From Symbiodinium sp. CCMP2592 (Eukaryota > Sar > Dinophyceae > Suessiales > Symbiodiniaceae): a stretch of DNA of 64,000 nucleotides. The stretch's first letter is position 1, and each line of letters starts with the position of its first letter. Under the pieces are notes generated by a model. It saw only the letters and a program-made list of their open reading frames with translations. It made no database searches and was not told where the DNA came from. Below, piece by piece: positions 53,731 through 64,000 of the stretch. The translations under genes were made by a program, and so were the position numbers. The DNA lies in assembly GCA_905221615.1 (NCBI GenBank), contig CAJNDT010000308.1, positions 44,722-108,721 of the forward strand, given 5' to 3'.

Positions 53731-53776
53731 TTAGGTTTTTACTTTGTATAAAGTGTATACATGGACGCGGGGGGTC

Positions 53777-53966
53777 CAGTTAAACCCCAAACCCTTGCGC
53801 CTGAAACACGGACCACAAGGCGCACAGGCCGCAGAGACGAAGCCAGCGCGTGACCTCTGGCAACGGCTTCGGATTTCGCCGGGGCTCTGTGTCCATGGTC
53901 GGCGGCACCCAAAATCCTAAAACCCTGAACCTGCAAAACCCTAGGCCCCAATCCCGAAGCCCTAAG
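53777..53966 (+). repeat. Duplicated block 2, copy b
   Basis: Nearly identical to 51703-51892, with one or two substitutions seen by eye. Confidence 0.9.
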
Positions 53967-53967
53967 G

Positions 53968-54064
53968 CAGGTTTCACCCCCTTGGTAAGGCCGACAAACA
54001 GATCCACCTACTCAAGATGAAGAGTCCGACATTGATTCTTGTGTGCCACGGATTTACATAGAGT
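53968..54064 (+). repeat. Duplicated block 4, copy a
   Basis: About 97 bp nearly identical to 54804-54902, around AAGGCCGACAAACAGATCCA. Confidence 0.88.
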
Positions 54065-54159
54065 GTTTCAGGGTTTACGGTTCTTAAGGTTTAAGGTTTG
54101 TGTTTTTTTATGTTATACAAGGCTTGAACAGATCTGCTCATCACACATCGTGGCATCCA

Positions 54160-54249
54160 ACGCCCGCCCTGGGGACAGCAGGCAGGGCCGCCGCCATCTT
54201 GCAAGCTTTACGGTCTAGAGTTAACCAGGTTCAGGGTTTTGTACCTTGA
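54160..54249 (+). repeat. Duplicated block 1, copy b
   Basis: Nearly identical to 49835-49922. Confidence 0.85.
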
Positions 54250-54803
54250 AGGGAGCCCGTGCTGACGAGGCGGCCGGTGCCGCTGGCCTCTCCTAGGCTC
54301 GTATAGTGATGCATGACTTTGATTTGCAAGACGTGCACCGAGTTGTGTTACAGTTGGCCTTTGGGACTTGTTGGTCTTCTGAGCCACGAAAGACAGCCCG
54401 TTGCTGATCGACTGCTTACTCTAACCGCGGAGACACAAGAGGTAGAAGTAGACGAAATAGCAGTAAAAGCAGCGGTGGCATGCGGTGGCCGTGGCAGCAC
54501 TGCAAGAAGGGCTTCGCGGCTTCGCCGGCATGTGTATTAGCGACAGCGACGCACAACACAGCCAACAAACAGAAGGCCTCCCAAGCAGTTCGGACGGAAG
54601 CGGGACGCACCCCCCCGCCGAGCCCGTTTCTGGACTGGTCCAGCGCCGTTCCCGGAGCCCAGCAGGCACCTGATAGCCCATGGTCCTGCTGTCATAAGGG
54701 GCAAGTTGGCCTCAAACCCCGTCCGGCACTGGACTTCACAGAGGACTGGCCTCAGACCCGGCCAGCGGTCTGAGGGATGAAACCCCTTTTTGTTGTTGCC
54801 CGG

Positions 54804-54902
54804 CAGGTTTCACTTTTTTGGTAAGGCCGACAAACAGATCCACCAACTCAAGATGAAGAGTCCGACATTGATTCTTGTGTGCCACGGATTTACATAGAGT
54901 GT
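54804..54902 (+). repeat. Duplicated block 4, copy b
   Basis: Nearly identical to 53968-54064, differing mainly in a short C or T run near the start. Confidence 0.88.
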
Positions 54903-55213
54903 TCTGTGTGCAGGCGTAGGTTTCCCCTGAACTCGGCCTGAAGCCTACATGCTGCACATGCCGATTTCAGCAAAAGCCACGGACTCAAATTGACACCCAA
55001 AACCCGAGCCGACCCTAAAAACCTCAAACCCTGACACCCAAATACCTAAAGTGCCCCTAAAACCTGAAACCCTGCACCCAAAACCCGAAACCCTGATCCT
55101 TGAGACCCTGAACCCAAACCCTTGTAGGAACCTACGGCGTAGCTAAAACCCGGAACAGTCCTTCTCGTCTCGCCCAGCAAGCGCTCCAGCAGCCGGCTTC
55201 GCTAGGGAAGTAT

Positions 55214-55291
55214 AGGTGGGCGGCGGTGGGAGGAGGCGAGGGCGGAAGGGGGGAGGGGGGGGGGAGGAGGGCGGGGAAGCGGGGGGGGGGT
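55214..55291 (+). repeat. G-rich run with G-quadruplex potential
   Basis: About 78 bp, almost only G with A and C interruptions, with many GGG tracts and runs of nine or ten G. It is directly upstream of block 3 copy b. Confidence 0.85.
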
Positions 55292-55335
55292 AAAGTTTAT
55301 ACACAGACGCGTGGGGTCCACAGCCAGCGCGGGTG

Positions 55336-55714
55336 CGGTTTAGAGCATCATGACATCAGATTCCCTGTCACAGTATCCTCGGAGACGCGCTCCTCCACTG
55401 CAACTTCGTCCCAGAGAGTACTCCAAGACCAGGCTCGGGAACAAGCCTCACCATGACCGCACTTCCGGCCCCTCCACCCCCGGTAGGGGCATCACTGCGG
55501 CGAGAAATCGTGACTTGTTGGGCCGGGTAATTAACCCTGACACCCCAAGGCGGAGGTTTGCCGCCCGACGACACTCTCACTGGGTGACCCTGCCTTCCTG
55601 ACTACGGCAGACACACCAGGAGGAAAGGCCCAGAGGAGCCAAACCACCCGGCCATCACAGTAGCCGTCACCCTCCAGTGTCGATTTACTAGGCAGGGAGG
55701 GAGGGAGGGAGGGA
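55336..55714 (+). repeat. Duplicated block 3, copy b
   Basis: Nearly identical to 51926-52303, with small indels (for example an extra TTG near 55517 and loss of a few bases near 55655). Confidence 0.92.
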
Positions 55715-55724
55715 GTTGAACAGA

Positions 55725-55910
55725 TGTGTTCCATAGCCAGCATGGTGCCCGGCGCGGGTACCGCGCGGGTTCCCGCAGCCGGCGCGGGTGCCCGCAGACG
55801 GCGCGGGTACCCGCAGCCGGCGCGGGTACCCGCAGACGGCGCGTGTACCCGCAGCCACTATGCGTCATCCTTGCAGTATAAAGGCCAACAACCTTGTGCA
55901 CTATTTCAGG
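55725..55910 (+). repeat. Additional copy of the palindromic-minisatellite repeat
   Basis: Again has GCGGGTACCCGCAG boxes followed by CACTATGCGTCATCCTTGCA (about 55857) and the start of the T-rich part, which then gives way to the AGTACTAGT array. Confidence 0.88.
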
Positions 55911-55917
55911 CGCGGGT

Positions 55918-56414
55918 ACCAGTACTAGTAGTACCAGTAGTACTAGTAGTACTAGTAGTACAAGTAGTACTAGCAGTACTGGTAGTACTAGTAGTATTAG
56001 TACTAGTAGTACTAGTATTGGTAAAAGTACTAGTAGTACCAGTAGTATTAGTAGTACTAGTAGTACTAGTAGTACTAGCAGTACTAGTAGTACTAGTAGT
56101 ACTAGTAATATCAGTAGTACTAGTGATATTGGTAATAGTATATACTAGTAGTACTGGTAGTACTAGTAGTACTAGTAGTACTAGTAGTACTAGTAGTACT
56201 AGTAGTACTAGTAGTACTAGTAGCATTAGCAGTACTAGTAGTACTAGTAGTACTAGTAGTACTGGTAATAGTACTAGTAGTACTAGTAGTACTAGTAGTA
56301 CTAGTAGTACTAGTAGTACTAGTAGTACTAGTAGTACGAGTAGTACTAGTAGTACTAGTAGTACTAGTAGTACTAGTAGTACTAGTAGTACTAGAAGTAC
56401 TAGTAGTACTCGTA
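55918..56414. repeat. AGTACTAGT 9-bp tandem array, about 500 bp
   Basis: About 55 units with occasional variants. Each unit contains two overlapping 6-bp palindromes, AGTACT and ACTAGT. Open in several frames only because of the triplet structure. Confidence 0.95.
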
Positions 56415-56510
56415 GCTTGGAAGTGACCTTTGATTTTTTTCATAGAAAACCTTGTAATAAACAGAAATCCCAACCCGTTATACCCTCCCTAAACCCCCCC
56501 CTACTAGACG

Positions 56511-56735
56511 CTAGGCTCGGCCTCGCCGTCCTCCAGTGCTTGGGGACTTTGGCCTCTGCTCTTCATCCGGTGCTGGGGCAGCTATGGGAGGCTCCGGCTC
56601 TAGCGATGTGGGGAGTCCCTTAAAGGGTGCTAACGCTTGGGATAAAGCGTTTATAGATGTACTACGGGTCAAAGCATCAAGGTGTGCAAAGACCTTGCTA
56701 GGGCTAGGGTCTAGAGGGCCGCGAGGCGAAGTCAT
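56511..56735 (-). CDS. Weak coding candidate, unrecognised
   Basis: A 74-residue minus-strand frame from ATG 56735 with a plausible composition (PSKVFAHLDALTRSTSINAL, then a Pro/Glu-rich end). The opposite strand is also open and equally protein-like, so neither is secure. GC-rich island in AT-richer surroundings. Confidence 0.22.
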   Translation of the reverse strand: MTSPRGPLDPSPSKVFAHLDALTRSTSINALSQALAPFKGLPTSLEPEPPIAAPAPDEEQRPKSPSTGGRRGRA

Positions 56736-57270
56736 ACCATGTACCGTAGCATCACGCCCGAGATTCTAGATGGTTTCAGGTTCCCGGGTTCGGAATGGAC
56801 ATCACACTGTCACAGCCGACAAGGGCAACCTGACTTGGCAACAGGCAAAGTGGTTTACTAACTCTAATATAGTTTGAGCCCTAGAGCAGCCAGTATAGCC
56901 TCGAGCCTTTTGTGTGACCAATAGACAGCCATTATCATAGTGTTAGAACTCTTATCTTAAAATTTACAAAACCAGGACAATCCCTATAGTGTTAGAACTC
57001 TTATCTTAAAACTTACAAATCCCGAACAATCCCTATAGTGTTAGAACTGTTATCTGTCATCATAAAATTTTCAGAAAACCCGAACCCTACCCCTGAAGTT
57101 TTCTTTTTTCTGGAAGAGTATAGTGGCAGACCTGTTATCTTAAAACTCACAAAACCTGAATTTGACCTTTTTTTCTGGAGGCCCCCTCCAAGCGGCTTCA
57201 AACTCTTTGCGGGCATCTCGAGGCTGGAACCCCTCCGCAGGGCTTAGGGTCTTAGAGGTCTCTAGGAGGC

Positions 57271-57379
57271 ATAGGGGTGGTGTTCAAAATTAGGGTCCCC
57301 TTTTTGGGTCCTTAGTATAATACAGCACTTAATATTCAGGGTACCCAAACAGGGACCCTAATTTTGACAACCACCCATA
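57271..57379. repeat. MITE-like element family H, copy 2
   Basis: Inverted repeats of about 30 bp with a few mismatches, left GTTCAAAATTAGGGTCCC and right its inverse. Confidence 0.7.
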
Positions 57380-58949
57380 GGGTACTAGAAAGACTCCCGT
57401 TACGATGACACTTAGTCAAAGGAATAAGAGTAATGATAGTAACAATAGTAATATTAAGGTATAGGGTACTAGAAAGAGTCCCTTTAGGGGTACCATAGGG
57501 TCCAGGATTGGTAGCAGCTATTCAAATTACTATTATTACTATTATTAAAATGCAAGAACGGCAAGAACAATGTCAGAAGCAAAACTCAGACTCGGGGCCT
57601 TTAAGAGTTTCTGCCTGAGGCAAAAGGCAACAACTTGCCTTTTAGGCGGTTACTGCCTTTCTCCGTGTTTCTGCACTGGCTGAGCAAGAGATCAGATGAC
57701 CAGAGCTGACGGCTTTTAGAGTCGGGAGGATTCTCACGTTATAGACCTCATTTTGGGGGGAATGTGGCGATACAAGTCTTAGGCGAATGTCATGAACCTC
57801 GATGACAGCCCAGTAAGATGTCTCTGCTAGTGACGATTTCGCCACAGCTGTTTGCAGTAAAGCATATTGTTGGTCTTACTACGTCTGCTGGTGCCGTTTC
57901 TAGATATCAACTTACATGCGCGACTGCCAGTACTCTCTTTTATCGTTCTTCTGACTGATGCTGCTGCGGCCACAAACTCAACAAATCAGAACAGTAATGA
58001 TGCTATCAGTAATCGTCATATTACATTGACAATGATGACGATGTCCCCATCACCATCATCAGCAGCATGAGCATCAGTGCCATCATCGTCATCGTCGCCA
58101 GCAGCACCATCTTCATCAGCATCACTATCATGATCGTCATCTTCATCAGGACCATCATCAGTCTTGTAGCAGGCTTAGCCATACATTCAATGAGTGTACT
58201 TGCATGCCCGCCACTACTGCTACTGCTAGTGCGACACCGGTGTCGACGAAAACAGCACTTTCTCCTGCGACATGCAACAATCATGGCACCGCTCTGCTTG
58301 TTTCATACAGGGCCCGTGCCTGAGCCGCTTACTGGCTCCAGTGATTGAACCCTGTACCTTGCAGGTTTAGGACGGATGTAATGGCTTGCAAGGGGCCGGC
58401 AGAGCGAGGCTTGAACCTTTGTTGAGTTCACAGCTGCAGCAACCCGGCACCCTAGGACCCTAGGGGCCTCGACAGTTACATCCCACCCTTCGTAGATTCC
58501 TTCCGTTCTTTGAGTTGCCCGATGGAGACGGCAAAGAATGGAACACTACTCGACGAACCCAACGCGAGCCGTTGAGCTCCGGCCTTAGTGCTGCTTTCGA
58601 AAGCCAAGAAGTTCGGAGATCAGAAACAAAGCACATTGCGTAGTTTCGCTGTGGTGGGGCTAACGTCTACCCCATGTCTATATCATATTAAGAAGAAGTA
58701 CAACGGCCACTGTGTTTGTTGCTGTACCAGCAGCATCTGCAGGTGAAACGTAGTATTGCGGCATATCACCATCACAGGGGCCATCATGGGAAGACAGTTG
58801 ACATTTGGAGGCAAGACGGGGGACATGAAGAACAATGAGAACCAGTACGCTGATGAGCACACAACATGCGTTCCACAGCGCAACTGGCACAAGCAAGACT
58901 AGCCTTGTGATCGGCAGCTCTGGCTATCATTGGGATTTGGTTATACAAT
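57380..58949. other. Gene-free spacer
   Basis: A short repeated AGGGTACTAGAAAGA (57379 and 57464), an AT triplet-like stretch (57425-57550) and a CAT/ATC-rich stretch (about 58035-58160). No supported gene. Confidence 0.4.
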
Positions 58950-59935
58950 TAAAATTAGGATGAAAAATGAAAAAAAAATTGGTTCTGAAATTAGGAAAAA
59001 TTAGGATAGGAATGGGGTTCGGTTTTGATTTACAAAAAAATTAGGATCGGAGTTAGCCTCGGTTCTGAATTCAGGTTAAGAAGTAGGGGAGGACTTGGAT
59101 TCGGTTTCCTTAATGAATACGGGAGCTAGTCAGCTAGTTTAGTTTCAGCCAAACAAAACCAAGTAGTAAGTAGTCCGTCCCAGTCCCAGGCTCTAGCCTG
59201 GCTGCCCTCCTCCGGACCTTCCCCTCCGCGCCTGGCCCTGGCCCGGCCCCAGTCCCGACAGGACCCCCGACCCCTCCTCGCCTGGCCCTGGCCCCGGGGT
59301 GCTGGTCCGGTCCCGACCCCATCCCGCAGGACCTATTTTTTTTCTCCTATTTCGAAATGGTTCTCGCTGCGGGGCTCTTATTTTTCCTATTTTTGGATCC
59401 TATTTTTTTCCTAATTTTACAGGAAAATGGGAAAAACTAGGAATAAATTAGGAATAAAATAGGATCCCAAAGTAGGAATCTGGCCCATGCTTGTCCAGGG
59501 AATAAGAAAAAATAGGACCCTTCCCACAAAGGCCTTGCAGCCCCAGCTGCCCCAGTTTCGGCGCCCCCCGCCCGCGCCTCGCCCCGGCCAGCCCGATAGC
59601 CTATTTGGCATATTGTTGCTCTTAATTACCAGTATCACAGTACATGGGCCCTACATTTTAGGATGATCCTTGTGACGACTCGACGGTTCACGGAAGGATA
59701 CCTTACTCCGGCCCCAATTTTGTTTAAACGCACCCAGCACAGGCGCTGAGATGTGTTTTCAGCTCTGCAAACCCGAGGCGTTTAGCTCCAGGTCCAGGCC
59801 CTTGCTTGATTCAGTTTCTATCGGTCCTTTTGTTTCCTAATTCATTTGTTGATACATTTCCGATCCCTTTTTTTCCTAATTCCAGAACCTATTTTTTTTC
59901 AAATTCAATCCTATTTTAATCCTAATTTAATTATT
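58950..59935. repeat. AAATTAGGAT-type AT-rich blocks in both orientations around GC-rich cores
   Basis: A/TTAGGA-rich sequence at about 58950-59060 and 59410-59470, and its complement at about 59335-59415 and 59820-59935. Between them are C-rich tracts with repeated GGCCCTGGCCC-type motifs (59175-59330 and 59535-59600). Confidence 0.6.
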
Positions 59936-60432
59936 CAGGGATTTCCAACGATTGCCAGCAGCTGCCGATCACAAGACTAGCCGGGATGAAGTCACAGTAG
60001 GGACTAGCAGCATGGCCAATTTCTATTCTGCCCACTGTACTCTCGCCAACACTTGTGTCTACGAAGATAAGGGAGATGAGAACAACGTGCCAGATTCCCA
60101 AGCAAGAGACGAGCTTGTAGAACCTCATACAGCTCTTATCGTATCCTGATTGAAGGGACTCTTCACAGTGCTATGATAAAGCCTTGTAGAACTCTTAGCC
60201 CTACAACGAATGGAAGACCTCTACAACCCTCAAGCCTAAACCACCTGTGCCTGTCTAAAGCACCTCGTAGCAATTGCCTTCATGAAAGAGTAATCTGCTA
60301 GCCAATCGGAGGGCTGATTGTATAATACTATACCTGGATATTCTTCCTGTCACCCTTAAATGAACCCTTTGTGACGCAATGGAAATGCTTTCAATTCCTA
60401 AACCCTCGCAACTCCTAAACCCCAAGCCCCTT

Positions 60433-60635
60433 ACTTATGGATCCCTTTACAGGGACCCCAATAATCCCTCTTAGGCCATGGAAGAGCTCTCAACTCCTTA
60501 AGGGAACCCCTATAACTTAGGCCATGATCCCTTTAAAGGAACCCCAATAATCCCTCTTAGGCCATGGAAGAGCTCCCCTTACTTATGGATCCCTTTAAAG
60601 GAACCCCAATCCCTCTTAGGCCATGGAAGAGCTCG
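60433..60635 (+). repeat. Triplicated short repeat (GGATCCCTTT...CTTAGGCCATGGAAGAGCTC)
   Basis: CCCTCTTAGGCCATGGAAGA occurs at about 60466, 60551 and 60610, each after a GATCCCTTTAAAGGAACCCC-type block. G-rich telomere-like sequence follows at 60717-60830. Confidence 0.85.
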
Positions 60636-61136
60636 ACGGCCACGCGCTTTACAGCCTGGGCTGCCGGGACCTGGCGAGGCTCGAGGCCTCGGCACCTGCT
60701 TTTTTGGCAGAAGAGAGGGGTTTTAGGGTTTTGGGTTTAGGGTTTTAGGGTTTTAGGGTTTAGGGTTTTGGGCTTTTGGGTTTTAGGGTTCAGGGTTTTG
60801 GGTTTTGGTGGTTTTAGGGTCTGGTTTGGTTCAGGGTTCCTTTAAAGGGATACATAGGGCTATAAGGGTTCGATAACAAGGATTTATAGGGTTTAGGGGT
60901 TCCCTTGAAGGGATCTATAGGGGTTCCTTGAAAGGGATCCATAAGCAAGAGTTCTATGAGGGATCTGTGGGGTTTAGTGTTTAGGGTTTGTTCGTTTGGG
61001 GATTTAGGACTTACGGCTTAGGGTACTTTCTAAGGGCTTAGGGTTCTTGTAGGGTTTAGGGCTTACGATTCTTTTTCAGGGCTCAGGGTTCCTGTTTAGG
61101 GCCCTTCAAAGGGGTGCGGGTTGAGGGTTTGGCTGT

Positions 61137-61253
61137 TTACTTGGAGGTTGATATGTAGTTATAAGTGGGGGTTATATGTAGGGAGACTATAAATATAACC
61201 CATATTAGGGAACTTATAACTCCACCTACAACTGCCCACGAACCTCCAAGTAG
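61137..61253. repeat. MITE-like element family B, diverged copy
   Basis: Terminal inverted repeat TTTACTTGGAGGTT against AACCTCCAAGTAGA, with a telomere-like and TATAA-rich centre. Confidence 0.55.
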
Positions 61254-62630
61254 AGTTAAAGGATTCCTTTTTTAGAGCCTAGTTAGTGTCCCTTTTTTCG
61301 AGCTTCTGCTTCCTTCGTAGGGCCTAGAGTTAATAGGTAGGGCTTTGGGACATTTTATATTGTCCCTTATTGGGCTTAAGAGGGTCTTTTTTACTAATAG
61401 TGTTCAAAGGCTTTAAACGCCCCACCTAGGTTAGTGTTTAGGGTTTGGGGTTCCTTTTCAGGTTTAGGGTTTGGGGTTCCCTCTAGGGTTTAGGGTTCCT
61501 GCTTAGGGCTTAGGATCGGGTTTCGGGTTTAGTTAGGGTTTAGGGTTCCTGAAAGGCTTTCGGGTGTCGGGTTGGAGCCTAGGGTTCAGGAATCAGCTTT
61601 ACCTGTTTAGAGTGAGGAAGCTAGGGTCCTTTCAGGGTGCCTTCCAGGGCTGCTTTCAGATTTCAGGTTCCTTTCAGATTTTAGGTTCCTTTCAGATTTT
61701 AGGTTCCTTTCAGATTTTAGGTTCCTTTCAGATTCATGGTTCTTTAAGTTCTTTAAACGAGATTGTAAGAGTATTTCAAGGGTCTTCGGGCATCGGCTTC
61801 TGTAAACTTAGTGTTCGAGGCTTACAACCCAGGGTTTAAAGGATGTTGTTTAATGTTTAGGGTTCAATGCCTGATCTAAGGTGTAATGGACCAGAATGGT
61901 GTACTGATGAAGATGTATAGAGCCATAGGTTTGACCGAAGGTGTGTAATATGAGGGGTCTTGCGAACATGAGCCCCCAATGATATACAAGCCTTGGACGT
62001 CCAGAAACCCTAAACACGTCTAAGACGCGAAGCCCTAAACAACCCCAGACTCTAAGCTCCTTAAGCTCAGGTTTGGCACCAGAAGGTCGTCCACAGTCGA
62101 AGCTGGGCGATCTGCCTTGCTCGCGAGCTTCCAGCGATCAGCTTGTCAGAAGCCTCTTCGGCTCCAAGAGAGAGAAGAGCTTGGGCTGTGGACGTGGAGT
62201 CTAGGTTTTAAGTGTTTAGGATGGCATACGGTATCTGTCGGGCGGAGGATTGCTCCGATCGTCAAAGCACGGTATATGGGAAAAACAGCGGTGCCGCAAA
62301 CACTTTCTTCCGAATGCTGATTTTGTTAGAATGTTAGACTCTGTGGACCCAAAACCGGAAGCGCTCTAAGCCCTTAAACCCCTTGATCCCCACCCAGGGA
62401 ACTCAATGCCGCTTACTGAAATATGTGTGAGGTATACTATAAAATCAGATATTATATATATATATATATATACACATGTATATATGAATATACGTGGTAT
62501 GTACATATACATACTTTACAACAACATCATCATGACAAAATAAACTCTCCTAGCTTAAGGCATCTCCGTTCACAAGGGGTGTGGCGTCTCTGGGTAAGCC
62601 CCTGTCTGTGGACCTGGGCCTGGATCAGAT
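61254..62630. other. Gene-free spacer with degenerate TTTAGGG and a 20-bp repeat
   Basis: Short tandem TTTCAGATTTTAGGTTCC units at about 61655-61740 (four copies). A TA microsatellite lies at about 62450-62475. No supported gene. Confidence 0.5.
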
Positions 62631-62736
62631 AATGTGGAAGTCCGATTTTCATCAAAATTCTTCCTTATCATCGATATACCGTGATACAATCCAAAACCCT
62701 ATTACCCTATTCAGTTGAAACTGTGAAGGCCCCTAG
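62631..62736 (+). repeat. MITE-like element family A, diverged copy
   Basis: Contains CCAAAACCCTATTACCCTAT and ends TGAAGGCCCCTAGATC. Confidence 0.5.
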
Positions 62737-63453
62737 ATCAGCAGACGACAAGTGCCGACAGAAACATCGCATGGACTCGCAGGGGCCGTAGAAAGACTGA
62801 TTACCGTCACTGAGAACTTGGTTTGTTCGGAAGAGCTAGAACAACATCCCGTACAAATGAAGCTCAGGAAACCTCACATGGAGACATGCTAAAGTCTGCC
62901 TATGTGTAGTTTTCCGCCAACTGCGCCGCAGGTTTGTTTGGAAGCGCTGTCTGGCACGGGAAAGGCCGAGATGAAGACGCTTGGGTCAGACAGAAACGAG
63001 AATGGCTGCAACAGCGAGGACTTGTAAAGGCAGAAGGCTTTTTAATCAGAACTGAGGAGGAAGAGTAACAGGCGTCACTAGTAGAGTAGTTGTGGTAATG
63101 GTCGTTGTTGTCGTCACGGTCCTCGTAGTTGCCGTGGCAAAGGTGGCAAAAACGGTCAAAATCAGCAATGGCCGTACGCGCGGTCATCATTTAAGGAGGA
63201 AGCGCAAGGTTGGCAACAGCGCGAAGAGTCGGAGTACCCTACACCGAGAAAAGTAGTTGCTACTCATGATCGTAGACATCGCAAAACAAGTGGCAAGTGC
63301 AAGAAGCTGACGCTGCATCACACAACTCACCGCAAGCGTGCATCCGTCTGACTGGCTTAGTTCTCGTCCTCATTTCACCATCATCATCACGACGACAGTA
63401 CGCATCATTGGCAGTGCCACCATCATAGCTATCCCTTGGACCCTTGGACTCCA

Positions 63454-63517
63454 GTTACCTCAATAGTAGGTTACTGGGGTGCACAATATGTGGTTAGTAG
63501 CCTACTATTCAGGTAAG
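63454..63517. repeat. MITE-like element family I (64 bp)
   Basis: 22-bp inverted repeats, 63454-63475 against 63496-63517, with about three mismatches (GTTACCTCAATAGTAGGTTA). A half copy lies at 660-690. Confidence 0.65.
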
Positions 63518-64000
63518 TGTGCGAACCCCCAAACCCAAAAGCACAAGCGCTGCATAGGCCTCCGGAGATCGCCTTTCATAATAGCGCTGCAACAATGAAT
63601 GAGGTGCCGTAAACCATATATTACCATGAACTCCAAGGAGCTCTCCCTAAGCTCTTTACGGCCTCAATAGCCAGGCAGGGTGCGAGGGGCCTGCGGTTTG
63701 GTTGGAGTTCAGGGTTCAGGTTGAAGACCCTACCCTAAACCCTGAACCTCAAGTTCTTACAGCAGAAGCCCAGCTTGTCTTCAAAGTTCCAGGAAGGCTT
63801 TACAGCGACTCTTAACGTCCAAGCTCGGGCTCATGCTACTGGGCCTTTGCAGGGGTTGGGTTTCGGGTTGGGGGTTTCAGGTTTGGGCTTAGAGTTTGGG
63901 TAGCACTGTACTCATTCAGGATTCTGCAGGGTGCGATGCTGGTTTTATGATGTTTATTTCTTGTTTATGGCGTTCGATCGCGGTCTTATGGACAACGTAG
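63518..64000. other. Gene-free right edge
   Basis: Telomere-like fragments near 63700-63750 and 63850-63900. No supported gene. Confidence 0.4.

Overview
The window looks like nuclear DNA of a protist with a very repeat-rich genome, most likely a dinoflagellate. This is inferred from the plant/alveolate-type telomere heptamer (TTTAGGG/CCCTAAA) scattered almost everywhere, the near absence of compact genes, long AGT/AGC/CTA trinucleotide arrays, and a giant non-LTR retrotransposon whose reverse transcriptase (FLDLQSAYYAV, GTRPGG, FADD) reads like the LINEs I associate with dinoflagellates. Coccidia such as Eimeria also combine CAG-type and telomere-like repeats and are the main alternative. 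There are no bacterial operons, CRISPR arrays, rRNA genes or convincing tRNAs.

Left part (1-13.1 kb): short inverted-repeat (MITE-like) elements, then one almost intact LINE of about 12 kb at 1087-13078. It lies inside a MITE-like element and is bounded by an identical 11-bp target-site duplication. It encodes a coiled-coil ORF1 (1351-2613) and a very long ORF2 split at 6543-6556 by a 7-bp tandem duplication. The ORF2 half before the break carries an array of about 70-residue beta-rich modules. The half after it carries one more module, then RNase H, an EEP (APE-type) endonuclease, reverse transcriptase and two C2H2 zinc fingers. RNase H lies upstream of the endonuclease, which is not the usual LINE order.

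Middle part (13.1-45 kb): no compact genes. It holds large trinucleotide microsatellites (13.6-14.1, 21.0-21.2, 24.2-24.4, 28.4-28.7 and 41.7-42.6 kb), a 55-bp tandem array (17.65-18.1 kb), telomere-like arrays that flip strand, and at least ten families of 60-140 bp inverted-repeat elements. Between about 26 and 41 kb several short open stretches look like exons, some directly after an AG acceptor. One (33067-33243) resembles a HEAT-repeat protein. They may belong to one or more exon-sparse, intron-rich genes, but no complete gene can be assembled by eye.

Right part (45-64 kb): a 97-102 bp satellite in three blocks (two in one orientation, one reversed); a nested palindrome of 767 bp (50768-51534); a mosaic of direct duplications of 90-380 bp (49.8-55.9 kb); a 180-226 bp tandem repeat carrying a 12-bp palindromic minisatellite; a 500-bp AGTACTAGT array; and further telomere-like and MITE-like sequence. 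Only weak fragments of possible coding sequence are seen there.

The only genes that clearly work together are the LINE ORFs: ORF1 is the presumed RNA-binding or assembly protein, and ORF2 supplies target nicking, reverse transcription and RNA removal.
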